In this document: in pieces, positions 1 through 8,756 of the stretch | How the letters are laid out: the number at the start of each line of letters is the position of its first letter | Position numbering within the stretch: the stretch's first letter is position 1 | Source: Pseudomonas luteola NBRC 103146 | GTDB lineage: Bacteria > Pseudomonadota > Gammaproteobacteria > Pseudomonadales > Pseudomonadaceae | DNA: 64,000 nt | Direction: 5' to 3' | Assembly: GCF_002091675.1 (NCBI RefSeq) | Contig: NZ_BDAE01000003.1 | Span: 1 to 64,000, forward strand | Program-made: the position numbers and the translations under genes | Notes under the pieces: model-generated | What the model was told of the DNA's origin: nothing | Seen by the model: only the letters and a program-made list of their open reading frames with translations | Database searches by the model: none

Positions 1-53
1 GGCAGAAATAAAGGCGATGGGCTTTCCTTTCCTGCGTGGCCTACAAGAGCTGC

Positions 54-347
54 TTATTTGCTGCCGCCTGTCTCTCCGCCTGGCTTGCGGATCAGGGATA
101 ATGCCTGGTTGGCCGAGGCGATACACTTCTTGGTATCACCTGCTTGTTGATGCTTTACCGCCTCCTCATGAAGCTCTTTGATACGTTGCACCTGGACATT
201 AGAGTCTGTTGCGGTAGCGGTTGCCATTGATGGTGTGGTTTTCATGGCGTCATCAATTTTTTGCAGCTGAATAGCGCAAAGATCTTCAGCAAAAACAGGT
301 GAAGCCATTAGGGCAGCTACGGCAGCTACTAAAGCAGTGCGTTTCAT
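54..347 (-). CDS. small exported protein of unknown function
   Basis: I do not recognise this 97-residue protein. It starts with a clear Sec signal peptide (MKRT, a hydrophobic stretch, then a VFA-E type cleavage site near residue 20). The mature part is short, mostly helical and polar, with two cysteines (DLCAI and KKCIA) that could form a periplasmic disulfide. I chose the ATG at 347 because AAGGAG lies seven bases upstream. An in-frame ATG at 353 directly abuts that Shine-Dalgarno. The gene lies downstream of lutC, same strand, with a gap of about 190 bases that makes co-transcription uncertain. Confidence 0.6.
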   Translation of the reverse strand: MKRTALVAAVAALMASPVFAEDLCAIQLQKIDDAMKTTPSMATATATDSNVQVQRIKELHEEAVKHQQAGDTKKCIASANQALSLIRKPGGETGGSK

Positions 348-502
348 AGACATCTCCTTGAACATGAATGACGTAAGCGAATTTCCAGGCTAAGTCAGAA
401 GGACCTTGCTGGCTCCATTAAAGGACTAACCAGCCTCATACGAGTGGACTGCTATCGGCCGCTTACGTTTCATTTATCTTTTAAAGAAATGCTTCAAATA
501 CC

Positions 503-535
503 CTTACAGAAGCGCGCTCCAAACCGCTATGTAAG
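503..535 (-). terminator. hairpin directly after the lutC stop
   Basis: CTTACA (503-508) pairs with TGTAAG (530-535), with an inner AGCG/CGCT stem. The hairpin abuts the lutC stop codon. No strong T run follows on the minus strand, so it may be a 3'-end stabiliser or a weak terminator for the lldP-lut transcript. Confidence 0.35.
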
Positions 536-1207
536 TTAAGCATCTTCAATTATTAGGATGACCAAATCCTTGGGACCATGTGCGCCGTACGCTAGTACTT
601 GTTCTATGTCAGCGGTTTTGGATGGCCCAGAGATGAGCAGTGCGTTGGTAGGCATACCTTCCCGCCACTGGTATTTGTCGTGAAACGTATAAAGGTTATT
701 TTCGATCTTGCTGGCCTGCAGGAGAGCAATGTGAACAGGTGGAACCAGACTCATCAATCGAGGTTCTTCACGGGTTGGCCAGAGCACTAGGCTACCTGTT
801 GCTGCTATGGCTCCGAGCGTCCCGGTTAAGCTGGCTGGAGTCTCGTTGAAGAGTTCCGCTTTCCATTCCTCAATTGGGCGGTCATAGGCCTTGAGAAAAG
901 GAACTCCCGCTTTATCTTTCCAATAGGCCGTAAGCTGGTCGCCATGGGGTGTCTGAGGGGCTATAAGCAGGCTAGGAATTTGTTTGTCGTGAAGAAGTTG
1001 TTCGACCAGTGCGGGCCAACGCTCTTTTGTGGTGAGGTGTATCTCTGTATGAACCGCCTCCATAAGTGCTCGTAGTCGACTGATGCGCTCCTCAGGCGCA
1101 TAGCTCCAGGGTTGGGTTACTAGTGATACGTCATAGTCATCTTTTACAGGCGTTGTGCCAGCCAAACTTTTCCGAAGTTTGCCTAAAATATTGCTGCGGG
1201 CATTCAT
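536..1207 (-). CDS. lutC: LutC/YkgG-type lactate utilization protein (LUD domain)
   Basis: This 223-residue protein is the small LUD-domain subunit of the LutABC complex, which oxidises L-lactate to pyruvate in the cytoplasm. The family signature is visible in the middle (GTLGAIAATGSL, then RLMSLVPPVHIALL). Its length is typical. Its ATG overlaps the lutB stop by four bases, so it is translationally coupled as the last gene of lldP-lutA-lutB-lutC. No lldD-type flavin lactate dehydrogenase lies in the window, so lactate oxidation here probably depends on this iron-sulfur complex. Regulation is inferred to come from the LldR operator upstream of lldP. Confidence 0.93.
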   Translation of the reverse strand: MNARSNILGKLRKSLAGTTPVKDDYDVSLVTQPWSYAPEERISRLRALMEAVHTEIHLTTKERWPALVEQLLHDKQIPSLLIAPQTPHGDQLTAYWKDKAGVPFLKAYDRPIEEWKAELFNETPASLTGTLGAIAATGSLVLWPTREEPRLMSLVPPVHIALLQASKIENNLYTFHDKYQWREGMPTNALLISGPSKTADIEQVLAYGAHGPKDLVILIIEDA

Positions 1208-2658
1208 GCTTTGTCCTCCCCTAGGTGATCACGAGCTAACTCGTGAAGTGATCTCGAGGCAGGCTTGGGCGCAACATGGTGCTCACTCCATGGCCCAACA
1301 TTTCCGGGAGTAAGATTTCGAAAGCGTGTTGCGAGGTAGGCAAAAGATTTATAGAGCGTTGGAGATGTGTAGAGTGTCTTCCAGCCTTTCCAGGTCAGTC
1401 TTTCACGCGGAGAGAACTTGCTGCCTTGGCCGCGCATGAGATAAGGGATAGCTTCCGGTGGCTTAACGTTTTCTTCCCTTAAGCGGCGTAACAGCGCGGG
1501 AATGGGGATTTTTACGGGGCAGACTTCTCCGCAGGCACCACACAGCGATGAAGCACTGGGGTGATCCGGCGTGTTTTCCAGCCCCAGTAAGTGTGGCGAT
1601 ATGATTTTCCCAATAGGGCCAGGGTATACCGTGCCGTAGGCGTGACCACCAATACGGGTATAGACCGGGCAGTGATTCATGCAGGCCCCACAGCGAATGC
1701 AGTTAAGTGTCTGTCGCAACTCTCCATCAGCAAAGGCCTGACTGCGGCCATTGTCTAGAAGAACAAGGTGCACTTCTCGTGGCCCATCCAGCTCATCGGA
1801 TTTGCGTGGGCTTGAGATCATATTCACGTAGGTAGTTATCGGCTGGCCTAATGCTGAGCGTGTCAAAAGCGATAGCAACGGCACGACGTCACGCAGGTTT
1901 TCCACAACTTTTTCTATTCCAGTGACAGCGATATGTACGTTAGGAACGCTTGTGGACATGCGGCCGTTCCCTTCGTTTTCAACAAGCAGCAGAGTGCCTG
2001 TTTCAGCTACTGCGAAGTTAACGCCTGATATGCCGATATCTGCTTCGAAAAATTTTTGTCGTAATACGCGCCGGCCCGTTTGAATTAGTTCATCGACATC
2101 TGTGGTGTATTCGGTGCCAAGGGTGTTGCTGAATAGTGAGGCCACCTGGGCAGCATTCATGTGAATCGCAGGCATGATGATATGCGAAGGTTTTTGCCCG
2201 GCCAGCTGAATGATGTACTCACCCATATCTGACTCAAGGCATTCTATGCCTTGCTTTTCCAGCACGTGGTTCATGTTCATCTCTTCACTGACCATGGACT
2301 TTCCCTTGATCAGGCGTGTGGCCTTGTGTGCCTCGGCGATTGACTGAACGATAGCGTTGGCTTCGTCTGTCGTTTCTGCCCAATGAACCTGAATACCGTT
2401 GCGTGCCAGGTTGGCTTCCAGCTTTTCAAGAAGGTCAGGCAGCTTAGAAAGCGCCCGTGCACGAATGCGATTGCCCATTTCTCGTAGCCGCTCACGCTCA
2501 TCAGGATCACTCATAATGGCCAGGCGTTTGGTCATCAGTGAATCCATGGCAACACGGAAATTACGGCGCAGCTGCTCATCGTTCAGCGCTTGGCGCGCTC
2601 GCGTCTTGAAGGGGGGGATGGGAATCTCCAGAGCGGGAATTCGGGTCATCTGGTTCAT
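1204..2658 (-). CDS. lutB: LutB/YkgF iron-sulfur lactate utilization protein
   Basis: This 484-residue protein is the large iron-sulfur subunit of the LutABC L-lactate oxidation complex. An N-terminal LUD domain (about residues 60-300) is followed by two ferredoxin-type 4Fe-4S motifs: CIRCGACMNHCP and, about 50 residues later, CGACGEVCP. The C-terminal tail is the usual LutB extension. It overlaps lutA upstream and lutC downstream by four bases each, the classic coupled arrangement. No key cysteine is missing. Confidence 0.95.
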   Translation of the reverse strand: MNQMTRIPALEIPIPPFKTRARQALNDEQLRRNFRVAMDSLMTKRLAIMSDPDERERLREMGNRIRARALSKLPDLLEKLEANLARNGIQVHWAETTDEANAIVQSIAEAHKATRLIKGKSMVSEEMNMNHVLEKQGIECLESDMGEYIIQLAGQKPSHIIMPAIHMNAAQVASLFSNTLGTEYTTDVDELIQTGRRVLRQKFFEADIGISGVNFAVAETGTLLLVENEGNGRMSTSVPNVHIAVTGIEKVVENLRDVVPLLSLLTRSALGQPITTYVNMISSPRKSDELDGPREVHLVLLDNGRSQAFADGELRQTLNCIRCGACMNHCPVYTRIGGHAYGTVYPGPIGKIISPHLLGLENTPDHPSASSLCGACGEVCPVKIPIPALLRRLREENVKPPEAIPYLMRGQGSKFSPRERLTWKGWKTLYTSPTLYKSFAYLATRFRNLTPGNVGPWSEHHVAPKPASRSLHELARDHLGEDKA

Positions 2659-3479
2659 ACGCTATCTCCGGTTCGCTGCCAGATGAAACTGGCAAGATGC
2701 TGCCCACGCAATGTAGCGTTCTGCTTTTCCAGGGCACCATTGATGTTCATCAGGCAACCGCAGTCAGCGGTCACGATTTGAGCAGCACCCGATTCCTGAA
2801 GAGCACGTGTCTTGTCTGCCACCATGGCACCAGAGATATCTGGCATACGGACCGAGAAAGTGCCGCCAAAGCCGCAGCATTCGCTTTCATGGTCATGATC
2901 CAACCGTTGGACCGCCTCTAGCTGAGCGAGTAAGGCTCTGCCATGGATGTGTGTATTCATCTCGCGGCGTGCGCTGCAGGAGGTATGAAGTGCAACCTTG
3001 GTAGGCGCCCCGCGATCCTTGAGGTCAACTTTACAAACGTTGAGCAGGAATTCGGCCAATTCATAGGTTCGGTCGGCCAGTGCTTCGATTTGACGAAGCG
3101 TAGCAGGCTCATGTTTGAACAGTTCCGAATAGTGATGACGAATCATGCCTGCGCATGATCCCGAAACAACAACCAGCGGCCAGTCCTGACGGAACAGGCC
3201 CAGCTGTGCTCGTGCGACTTCGCGTGCTTCATCGGTATAACCGGAAGTATAGGCAGGCTGCCCGCAGCAACTTTGACCTTGGGGAAAATGGACCGTAATA
3301 CCTTCACGCTCCAACAGACGGATACTGTCCATGCCTGCTTCTGGATAAAACAGATCGACAACACAGGTACCGAATAAATAAACGTGTTGAGGCTTCTGCG
3401 CGGGGTATTCCCGCTGCTTTGGAATGGGTGGAGCGATGCGGGTGGCATTGGGCGCTGCGTTATAAAAAAGCTCACTCAT
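2655..3479 (-). CDS. lutA: LutA/YkgE (Fe-S)-binding lactate utilization protein
   Basis: This 274-residue protein carries two CCG (cysteine-rich) domains. They are seen as SCCGQPAYTSGY with SGSCAG in the first half, and TSCSARRE with ECCGFGGTFSV in the second. Such domains ligate an iron-sulfur centre, as in heterodisulfide reductase and glycolate oxidase subunits. Together with LutB and LutC it oxidises L-lactate. The first residues (about 1-30) extend beyond most LutA proteins, so a start slightly downstream is possible. It lies 114 bases after lldP, and that gap contains three hairpins. Confidence 0.93.
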   Translation of the reverse strand: MSELFYNAAPNATRIAPPIPKQREYPAQKPQHVYLFGTCVVDLFYPEAGMDSIRLLEREGITVHFPQGQSCCGQPAYTSGYTDEAREVARAQLGLFRQDWPLVVVSGSCAGMIRHHYSELFKHEPATLRQIEALADRTYELAEFLLNVCKVDLKDRGAPTKVALHTSCSARREMNTHIHGRALLAQLEAVQRLDHDHESECCGFGGTFSVRMPDISGAMVADKTRALQESGAAQIVTADCGCLMNINGALEKQNATLRGQHLASFIWQRTGDSV

Positions 3480-3489
3480 TCAGGCGTCT

Positions 3490-3554
3490 CCGGGTTTGCC
3501 CGGTTATCCATCCTGTGGGATGGGGTTATGGCAGTGCCGGGACGAGCCCGGCAC
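3490..3554 (-). promoter_or_regulatory. three tandem hairpins between lldP and lutA
   Basis: Three perfect stems follow each other: CCGGG/CCCGG (3490-3503), CCATCC/GGATGG (3508-3523) and GTGCCGGG/CCCGGCAC (3534-3554). They fill the lldP-lutA spacer. There is no T run, so transcript processing or 3'-end protection of lldP mRNA is more likely than termination. This is an inference. Confidence 0.45.
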
Positions 3555-3593
3555 CGGTGTCTTGGCGGCAACTTCTTAATTCGCCTTTATCTG

Positions 3594-5294
3594 TTAGTGA
3601 AGGATCATGCCGGTGAGTACATAGGCTTGGACCAGCGTGATAAGGCCTACAATAGTGGCGAAGATCAGGCTGTGTTTCAGGGTGAAACGGAACAGGTCAG
3701 ATTCTTTCCCAACCATGCCGGTAGCAGCACAGGCAACGGCAATCGACTGTGGTGAAATCATTTTGCCTGTTACGCCGCCGCTGCTGTTAGCCGCAACCAG
3801 CAGGGTGTCCGATACTCCAATTTGATGGGCAGTGGTGGCCTGTAGGGAGCCGAAGAGAGCGTTTGAAGAGGTATCCGATCCTGTTAGAAAAACCCCCAGC
3901 CAACCGAGAAATGGTGAAAAGAATGGGAAGAGCGCTCCTGTTCCCGCCAGTACTAAAGCGAGTGTTGTCGACATGCCGGAATAGTTGGTTACGAACGCAA
4001 AGGCCAGCACCATGCCAATCGAAAGGATTGGCCATCGCAACTCCACCAGCGTTTCCTTGAATGTGGACAGTGCTACGCCAGGCTTGATCTTGAGGATTGC
4101 CATGGAGATAAGGGCCGAAATCAGGATCGCCGTACCTGTGGCAGAAACAGGATCGAATTTGAAGACGGCTGCTATTGGAGTAGGGTCTGTCGCAATCGGG
4201 GCAGTCTTGAGGACAAGCTTGTCCAGGAACGGCACCGAAATATTAATGACCAGACTGTAGAGCGAGCCACCTGCGGCAAATATTGCCTTGAAGGGTTTGA
4301 GTGTCCAGACGGTAACCAGCGCGGTCAGGATCAGGAAGGGCGACCAGGCTTTGATGATCTGTCCCAGTGTATAGGGCGAAGGTGTGCGGTTGCCTGGTGC
4401 TCGGCCAAAGCCGGAGCCGCCGCCCAGGGTTGCTGCCCCGCCTGCACTGACCCCGACAACCTCTTGTGCAACAGCGTGACGGCTTTGACGCAGCTTAAGG
4501 TAGGCGGTCAGCGAAACCATGCTGAACAGGGCCGAGGTAATGTCGGGTAGCTCAGGGCCGATGTAGTTCGAGGTAAAGTACTGGGAAACGGCAAAGCTGC
4601 TACCGCATACGAGGGCTGCCTGCCAGGTTTCACGCAGACCACGCATGCCATCCATCATGGCCATGAGCCAGAAGGGGACCAGCAGAGATAGCAGTGGAAG
4701 CTGGCGACCGGTCATGGCGCCCAGTTTGAAAGCATCAATGCCGGTTACCTGGCCCGCTACGATTGTTGGAATACCTAGAGCGCCGAATGCAACCGGGGCG
4801 GTATTGGCAATCAGGCATAGACCTGCCGCCTTGAGCGGATTATGTCCCAGACCCACCAACAGGGCTGCGGTAATGGCGACGGGTGCGCCAAAGCCTGCGG
4901 CGCCTTCAAGAAAGGCTCCAAAGCAGAACCCGATAAGCAGCACCTGCAGACGTTGGTCATCCGTAATGGAAAGGACTGAGCTGCGGATGACATCGAACTG
5001 ACCGCTTTTGACGGTCAGTTTGTAGAGAAAAACCGCTGCGACGATGATCCAGGCGATTGGCCATAGGCCATAAAGGAATCCATACCCGGCCGCTGCCAGC
5101 GCTTTTTCTACCGGCATCCGGTAGACCAGAATGGCAATACCAAGGGATAGCGCCAGGGTAATGGTTCCGGCGAGATGGCCCTTCATGCGAAAGACAGCCA
5201 ATGCAAGAAAGAAAAACACGATAGGGACAAGTGCCGCCGTCGCGGACAAGCCCAGACTGCCAAGCGGTGTATACAGCTGTTGCCAGGTTTCCAT
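3594..5294 (-). CDS. lldP: L-lactate permease
   Basis: This is an inner-membrane lactate/proton symporter of the LctP family: 566 residues with about 12-14 hydrophobic segments spread over its length. The family-typical [16 protein letters not shown] and [13 protein letters not shown] motifs are present. I chose the ATG at 5294 (METWQQ) because AGGGAG lies seven bases upstream. The longer frame starting at 5375 would begin inside the operator palindrome. A glycine-rich cytoplasmic loop near the middle ([13 protein letters not shown]) is ordinary for the family. It is the first gene of the operon with lutABC, supplying their substrate. Confidence 0.95.
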   Translation of the reverse strand: METWQQLYTPLGSLGLSATAALVPIVFFFLALAVFRMKGHLAGTITLALSLGIAILVYRMPVEKALAAAGYGFLYGLWPIAWIIVAAVFLYKLTVKSGQFDVIRSSVLSITDDQRLQVLLIGFCFGAFLEGAAGFGAPVAITAALLVGLGHNPLKAAGLCLIANTAPVAFGALGIPTIVAGQVTGIDAFKLGAMTGRQLPLLSLLVPFWLMAMMDGMRGLRETWQAALVCGSSFAVSQYFTSNYIGPELPDITSALFSMVSLTAYLKLRQSRHAVAQEVVGVSAGGAATLGGGSGFGRAPGNRTPSPYTLGQIIKAWSPFLILTALVTVWTLKPFKAIFAAGGSLYSLVINISVPFLDKLVLKTAPIATDPTPIAAVFKFDPVSATGTAILISALISMAILKIKPGVALSTFKETLVELRWPILSIGMVLAFAFVTNYSGMSTTLALVLAGTGALFPFFSPFLGWLGVFLTGSDTSSNALFGSLQATTAHQIGVSDTLLVAANSSGGVTGKMISPQSIAVACAATGMVGKESDLFRFTLKHSLIFATIVGLITLVQAYVLTGMILH

Positions 5295-5364
5295 GTAGAG
5301 CTCCCTTGATTGTTGTTGTGTAGGGGGCGGTGCTTCCGATAAGCGTATCGGTTTCTTAATGTCT

Positions 5365-5383
5365 AAATTGGTCATACCAATTT
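5365..5383. promoter_or_regulatory. LldR/PdhR-type operator palindrome
   Basis: AAATTGGT-CAT-ACCAATTT is a perfect inverted repeat of eight bases with a three-base spacer. It matches the TTGGT-N3-ACCAA boxes bound by GntR/FadR-subfamily regulators such as LldR and PdhR. It lies between the lldP promoter and its start codon, where bound repressor would block transcription. Confidence 0.8.
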
Positions 5384-5400
5384 ACAATGGCTGACGGTTG

Positions 5401-5430
5401 AGGTTAAAAGTTGCCTGGCAAGTCTGTCAA
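5401..5430 (-). promoter_or_regulatory. candidate lldP promoter
   Basis: On the minus strand TTGACA (5430-5425) is a perfect -35. A weak -10 (TAACCT, 5406-5401) follows after 18 bases. The operator at 5365-5383 lies just downstream of the predicted start point, an arrangement suited to repression. Confidence 0.5.
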
Positions 5431-5522
5431 ACCTTGCTTTTTAAGACTTTAGTCTGGATGCGCGAAGGCCGTTTGGCTCAAAATCAACGCCGCCGCTCTG
5501 GCAGGCACATCAGAGGATGGAG

Positions 5523-6308
5523 ATGGGGTTCGATCAGGTACGCCAACGTCGTTTGTCGGATGACATCATTGAACATATTGAAGCGCTGCTTGTTGAGGGT
5601 TCACTGAAGGCCGGTGAGCGGTTGCCGGCCGAGCGGGTGCTGGCGGAGCGCTTTGGCGTGTCACGGCCTTCGCTACGCGAGGCGATTCAGAAGCTGGTTG
5701 CTCGGGGAGTATTGATCAGTCGCCAGGGCGGCGGTACATACGTTGCTGCCTCGTTCGGCTCCACGTTTAGCGATCCCTTGCTTCAGTTACTCGAAAGTCG
5801 TGAAGAAACACGGCAGGACCTGCTCGAGTTTCGTCACATGCTTGAGGGCTCTTGCGCTTATTACGCCGCCTTGCGTGCGACCGAACTCGATCATCAGCGT
5901 TTGACGCAGGCCTTCAAGGCTTTGCAGGACTGCTATGCGCAACCTGAAACGATCTCCCGCTCGGAAGAGGGATCAGCGGATGCCAGCTTTCACCTGGCTA
6001 TTGCCGAAGCCAGCCACAACGCTATCCTGCTGCATACCATTCGCGGTCTGTTCGATTTGCTCAAGCGCAATGTAGTGACCAATATCGGTGGTATGTACGC
6101 ACAGCGTAGCGAGACACGGGATATGTTGATGCAGCAGCACCGGGAGCTGTATCAGGCCATCATCGAGCGGCGTGCTGACGATGCACGGGAAATTGCCAGC
6201 CGACACATTCATTATGTGCAGGAAGTGCTGGAAGAAGCACAGGAAGAAGCGCAGCGTATCGCACGCTCACAGCGCCGACAGAAGACGGAAGACTTTTCGA
6301 AGGTATAA
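5523..6308 (+). CDS. lldR: GntR/FadR-family lactate-responsive regulator
   Basis: This 261-residue regulator has an N-terminal winged helix (LPAERVLAERFGVSRPSLREAIQKLVARG, about residues 35-65) and a C-terminal FCD ligand-binding domain. In that domain acidic and histidine residues (EFRHMLEG, ASFHLAIAEASHN) would bind a metal and a carboxylate effector. I chose the ATG at 5523 because AGAGG sits six bases upstream, while the ATG at 5517 touches the Shine-Dalgarno. It is divergent from lldP-lutABC across the AAATTGGT operator. By family precedent L-lactate should relieve repression. Confidence 0.88.
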   Translation: MGFDQVRQRRLSDDIIEHIEALLVEGSLKAGERLPAERVLAERFGVSRPSLREAIQKLVARGVLISRQGGGTYVAASFGSTFSDPLLQLLESREETRQDLLEFRHMLEGSCAYYAALRATELDHQRLTQAFKALQDCYAQPETISRSEEGSADASFHLAIAEASHNAILLHTIRGLFDLLKRNVVTNIGGMYAQRSETRDMLMQQHRELYQAIIERRADDAREIASRHIHYVQEVLEEAQEEAQRIARSQRRQKTEDFSKV

Positions 6309-6330
6309 AAAGGCGCTTGGAGCGCCTTTT
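6307..6330. terminator. bidirectional terminator between lldR and smpB
   Basis: AAAAGGCGC and GCGCCTTTT form a perfect nine-pair stem with a five-base loop. It sits between the convergent ends of lldR and smpB, with T tracts usable on both strands. Confidence 0.85.
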
Positions 6331-6331
6331 A

Positions 6332-6808
6332 TTATTTCTGATCCTTGTGCATAGCACGTTGGATCTCTCGATTCGAGTCGCGCTCTTTCTCTGTCGCACG
6401 CTTGTCGAATTCTTTTTTACCTTTCGCCAGGGCAATTTCGCATTTGATCAGGTGCTTTTTCCAGTAAATGGACAACGCAACGCAGGCGAAGCCTTTCTGT
6501 TGCACTGCACCAAACAGCTTGCCTAGCTCTCGTTTGTGTAGAAGCAGCTTGCGAGTGCGCTGAGGATCGGCAATGACGTGGGTGCTGGCTGTCTGCAGAG
6601 GGGTGATGTGGCTACCAAGCAGCCAGGCCTCGCCATCCTTGAGCAGAACATAGCTGTCTGTCAGTTGTGCCTTGCCTGCGCGCAGGCTTTTGACTTCCCA
6701 GCCGGACAGGGCAATGCCTGCCTCGAAGCGGGTTTCGATGAAGTAGTCGTGCAGCGCTTTCTTGTTCTGCACAATGGTTCCGGAAGAGATTTTCTTTTGT
6801 TTGGCCAT
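6332..6808 (-). CDS. smpB: SsrA-binding protein SmpB
   Basis: SmpB binds tmRNA and delivers it to stalled ribosomes during trans-translation. At 158 residues the length is canonical. The protein opens with the family's [21 protein letters not shown], contains the conserved [14 protein letters not shown], and ends in a basic tail that mimics an mRNA decoding helix. No Shine-Dalgarno is visible, and a perfect TATAAT ends only eight bases before the ATG. The mRNA is therefore probably leaderless or nearly so. Its partner ssrA is not in this window. Confidence 0.97.
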   Translation of the reverse strand: MAKQKKISSGTIVQNKKALHDYFIETRFEAGIALSGWEVKSLRAGKAQLTDSYVLLKDGEAWLLGSHITPLQTASTHVIADPQRTRKLLLHKRELGKLFGAVQQKGFACVALSIYWKKHLIKCEIALAKGKKEFDKRATEKERDSNREIQRAMHKDQK

Positions 6809-6816
6809 AGACGCGC

Positions 6817-6822
6817 ATTATA
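6817..6822 (-). promoter_or_regulatory. smpB -10 element close to the ATG
   Basis: The minus strand reads TATAAT-GCGCGTCT-ATG. The consensus -10 would place the transcription start at, or one base before, the smpB ATG. No convincing -35 hexamer is seen at 16-18 bases. Confidence 0.6.
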
Positions 6823-6910
6823 GGGGAGTCAGTGGGGCAACCGCCATGTGCTTGAGAGGGAGCGGTGAAAGTCGGACAATAGCCAACTTTTTTGAGTACC
6901 GATAACTTCA

Positions 6911-8314
6911 ATGGCAAATGATCAGGTTTCCGTGCATGGCGGGTGGGCTAGCCGCTGGGTGTTTATATTAGCCGCGACCGGCTCCGCTGTAGGCCTGGGG
7001 AGCATCTGGAAGTTCCCTTATATGACAGGGATTTATGGTGGCGGTGCATTTGTCATTATGTTCCTTGTCTGCATCGCCTTGATTGGCTTGCCTGTCATGT
7101 TGGCGGAAACGCTGATTGGACGGCGTGCCCGGCAAAGTCCGGCCAATGCCATGCGTGATCTGGCAGTAGCCGCTGCCCGATCACCAAGATGGTCCTGGGC
7201 AGCGCTGGCCGGCATGGTCAATGCCTTGCTCATCCTATCGTTCTACAGCGTCGTTGGCGGTTGGTCGCTTGACTATATTCTTGGTGTCGGCCGTGGCGAT
7301 TTTCAAGGTGTCGATGGACCTAAAGCCGGTGCACTGTTTGGTGCGTTGACCTCCGATCCATGGCGAATGACCTTGTGGCACACCCTGTTCATGGTGTTGT
7401 CCGCCTGGGTTATTGCCAAGGGGGTGGTGAATGGCCTGGAAAAAGCCTTGCGTATCCTGATGCCGCTGTTGTTTGTGCTGTTGCTGCTTCTGCTGGGCTA
7501 TAGCATGACAACGGGACATTTCATGGAAGGGCTGCACTTCATGTTCCATTTTGATACCTCGCGGCTCATGGAGGGCCTGCTTCCTGCGATGGGGCATGCG
7601 TTCTTTTCGCTGAGCGTAGGCGTAGGTTCGTTGATGATCTACGGTGCGTACATGCCGAAGTCCTCTTCCTTGGGCAAGACCGTCGTAGCGGTTGCCTTGC
7701 TGGATACATTCGTCTCGCTCCTGGCGGGTGTGGCGCTTTTTCCAATCGTCTTTGCGGCAGGCCTGAATCCTGGTGAAGGACCGGGATTGATGTTCGTGAC
7801 GCTGCCGTTGGCGTTCGGCAGTGTGACCATGGGGCAGATCGTGGGGCTGGTGTTCTTTGTGCTGGTGGCGATTGCCGCCTGGACCTCGGCAATCTCTCTG
7901 CTTGAGCCGATGGTGGCCTACCTGATCGAGCGCACCCGACTGAGCCGCGTCTGGGTGACTGTCATTCTGGCTTTCATCTGCTGGCTGGTCGGGCTAGGCA
8001 CAGTGTTATCGTTCAACCTGTGGGAGCAGGCCAAGTTCTTCGTAAGCGAGGCGGGGCACTTCCACTTGTATCAATGGGGCGCTGAAGGCGGGTTGAATTT
8101 CTTTGGCGTCATCGACTTTCTGACGTCGCGAATCATGTTGCCGCTCGGCGGTCTGTTCTTTGTAGTGTTCGCAGCGTGGGTAATGGGGCGTGAGCAGGTG
8201 AGGGATGAGTTGTCGGTGCGCAGCCCGGCCTTATTCGCTCTGGCGCTTTTCCTGATGCGCTACGTTGCCCCTCTAGGCATTCTCATTGTGTTTGCCGCAC
8301 AGTTTTGGAATTGA
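6911..8314 (+). CDS. sodium-dependent transporter, neurotransmitter:sodium symporter family
   Basis: This 467-residue inner-membrane protein has about 11-12 hydrophobic segments. The first carries the family's sodium/substrate site (TGSAVGLGSIWKFPYMTGIYGGGAF), and another characteristic stretch reads SFYSVVGGWSLDY. Bacterial relatives such as LeuT, TnaT and MhsT import amino acids with sodium; the substrate here cannot be read from sequence. It runs divergently from smpB and ends eight bases before ratA, so the two may share a transcript, although no functional link is known. Confidence 0.9.
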   Translation: MANDQVSVHGGWASRWVFILAATGSAVGLGSIWKFPYMTGIYGGGAFVIMFLVCIALIGLPVMLAETLIGRRARQSPANAMRDLAVAAARSPRWSWAALAGMVNALLILSFYSVVGGWSLDYILGVGRGDFQGVDGPKAGALFGALTSDPWRMTLWHTLFMVLSAWVIAKGVVNGLEKALRILMPLLFVLLLLLLGYSMTTGHFMEGLHFMFHFDTSRLMEGLLPAMGHAFFSLSVGVGSLMIYGAYMPKSSSLGKTVVAVALLDTFVSLLAGVALFPIVFAAGLNPGEGPGLMFVTLPLAFGSVTMGQIVGLVFFVLVAIAAWTSAISLLEPMVAYLIERTRLSRVWVTVILAFICWLVGLGTVLSFNLWEQAKFFVSEAGHFHLYQWGAEGGLNFFGVIDFLTSRIMLPLGGLFFVVFAAWVMGREQVRDELSVRSPALFALALFLMRYVAPLGILIVFAAQFWN

Positions 8315-8321
8315 GGTACCA

Positions 8322-8756
8322 ATGACTACGCATATACAACGCTCGGCTTTATTGCCTTACCCCGCCTCGGCGCTCTATGCGCTGGTAAATGACGTGGAGC
8401 GTTACCCGGAATTTCTGCCCTGGTGTTCGTCTGCCCAGATACTGGAGGAGGGCGAAAACGAAATGCGTGCAGGATTGACGGTCGCCAAAGGTGGGCTTAG
8501 CCAGCAGTTCACGACACGCAATACGCTGACGCCGGATCAATGCATCGTCATGGATCTGGAAAAGGGACCTTTTAGTCAACTGCATGGGGTCTGGCAGTTC
8601 AAGGCACTGGGTGAGAAAGCCTGCAAGATCTCGCTGGACCTGTCGTTCGAGTATCAGGGCGCTTTGATTCGGGCCACCTTGGGCCCGCTGTTCAATCAGG
8701 CTGCAAACACCATGGTTGATGCGTTCTGCCAAAGAGCCAAGCAGCTGTATGGCTGA
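8322..8756 (+). CDS. ratA: RatA/COQ10-type START-domain protein
   Basis: This 144-residue protein belongs to the polyketide cyclase/START family. The typical N-terminus (RSALLPYPASALYALVNDVERYPEFLPWCSSAQIL) and C-terminal amphipathic helix are present. Relatives are yeast Coq10, which binds ubiquinone, and E. coli RatA, reported to hinder 70S assembly. Given the family, a lipid/quinone-binding role is at least as likely as a toxin role. I chose the ATG at 8322 because a GAGG motif precedes it. It overlaps ratB by eight bases, and smpB lies nearby as in many gammaproteobacteria. Confidence 0.9.
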   Translation: MTTHIQRSALLPYPASALYALVNDVERYPEFLPWCSSAQILEEGENEMRAGLTVAKGGLSQQFTTRNTLTPDQCIVMDLEKGPFSQLHGVWQFKALGEKACKISLDLSFEYQGALIRATLGPLFNQAANTMVDAFCQRAKQLYG

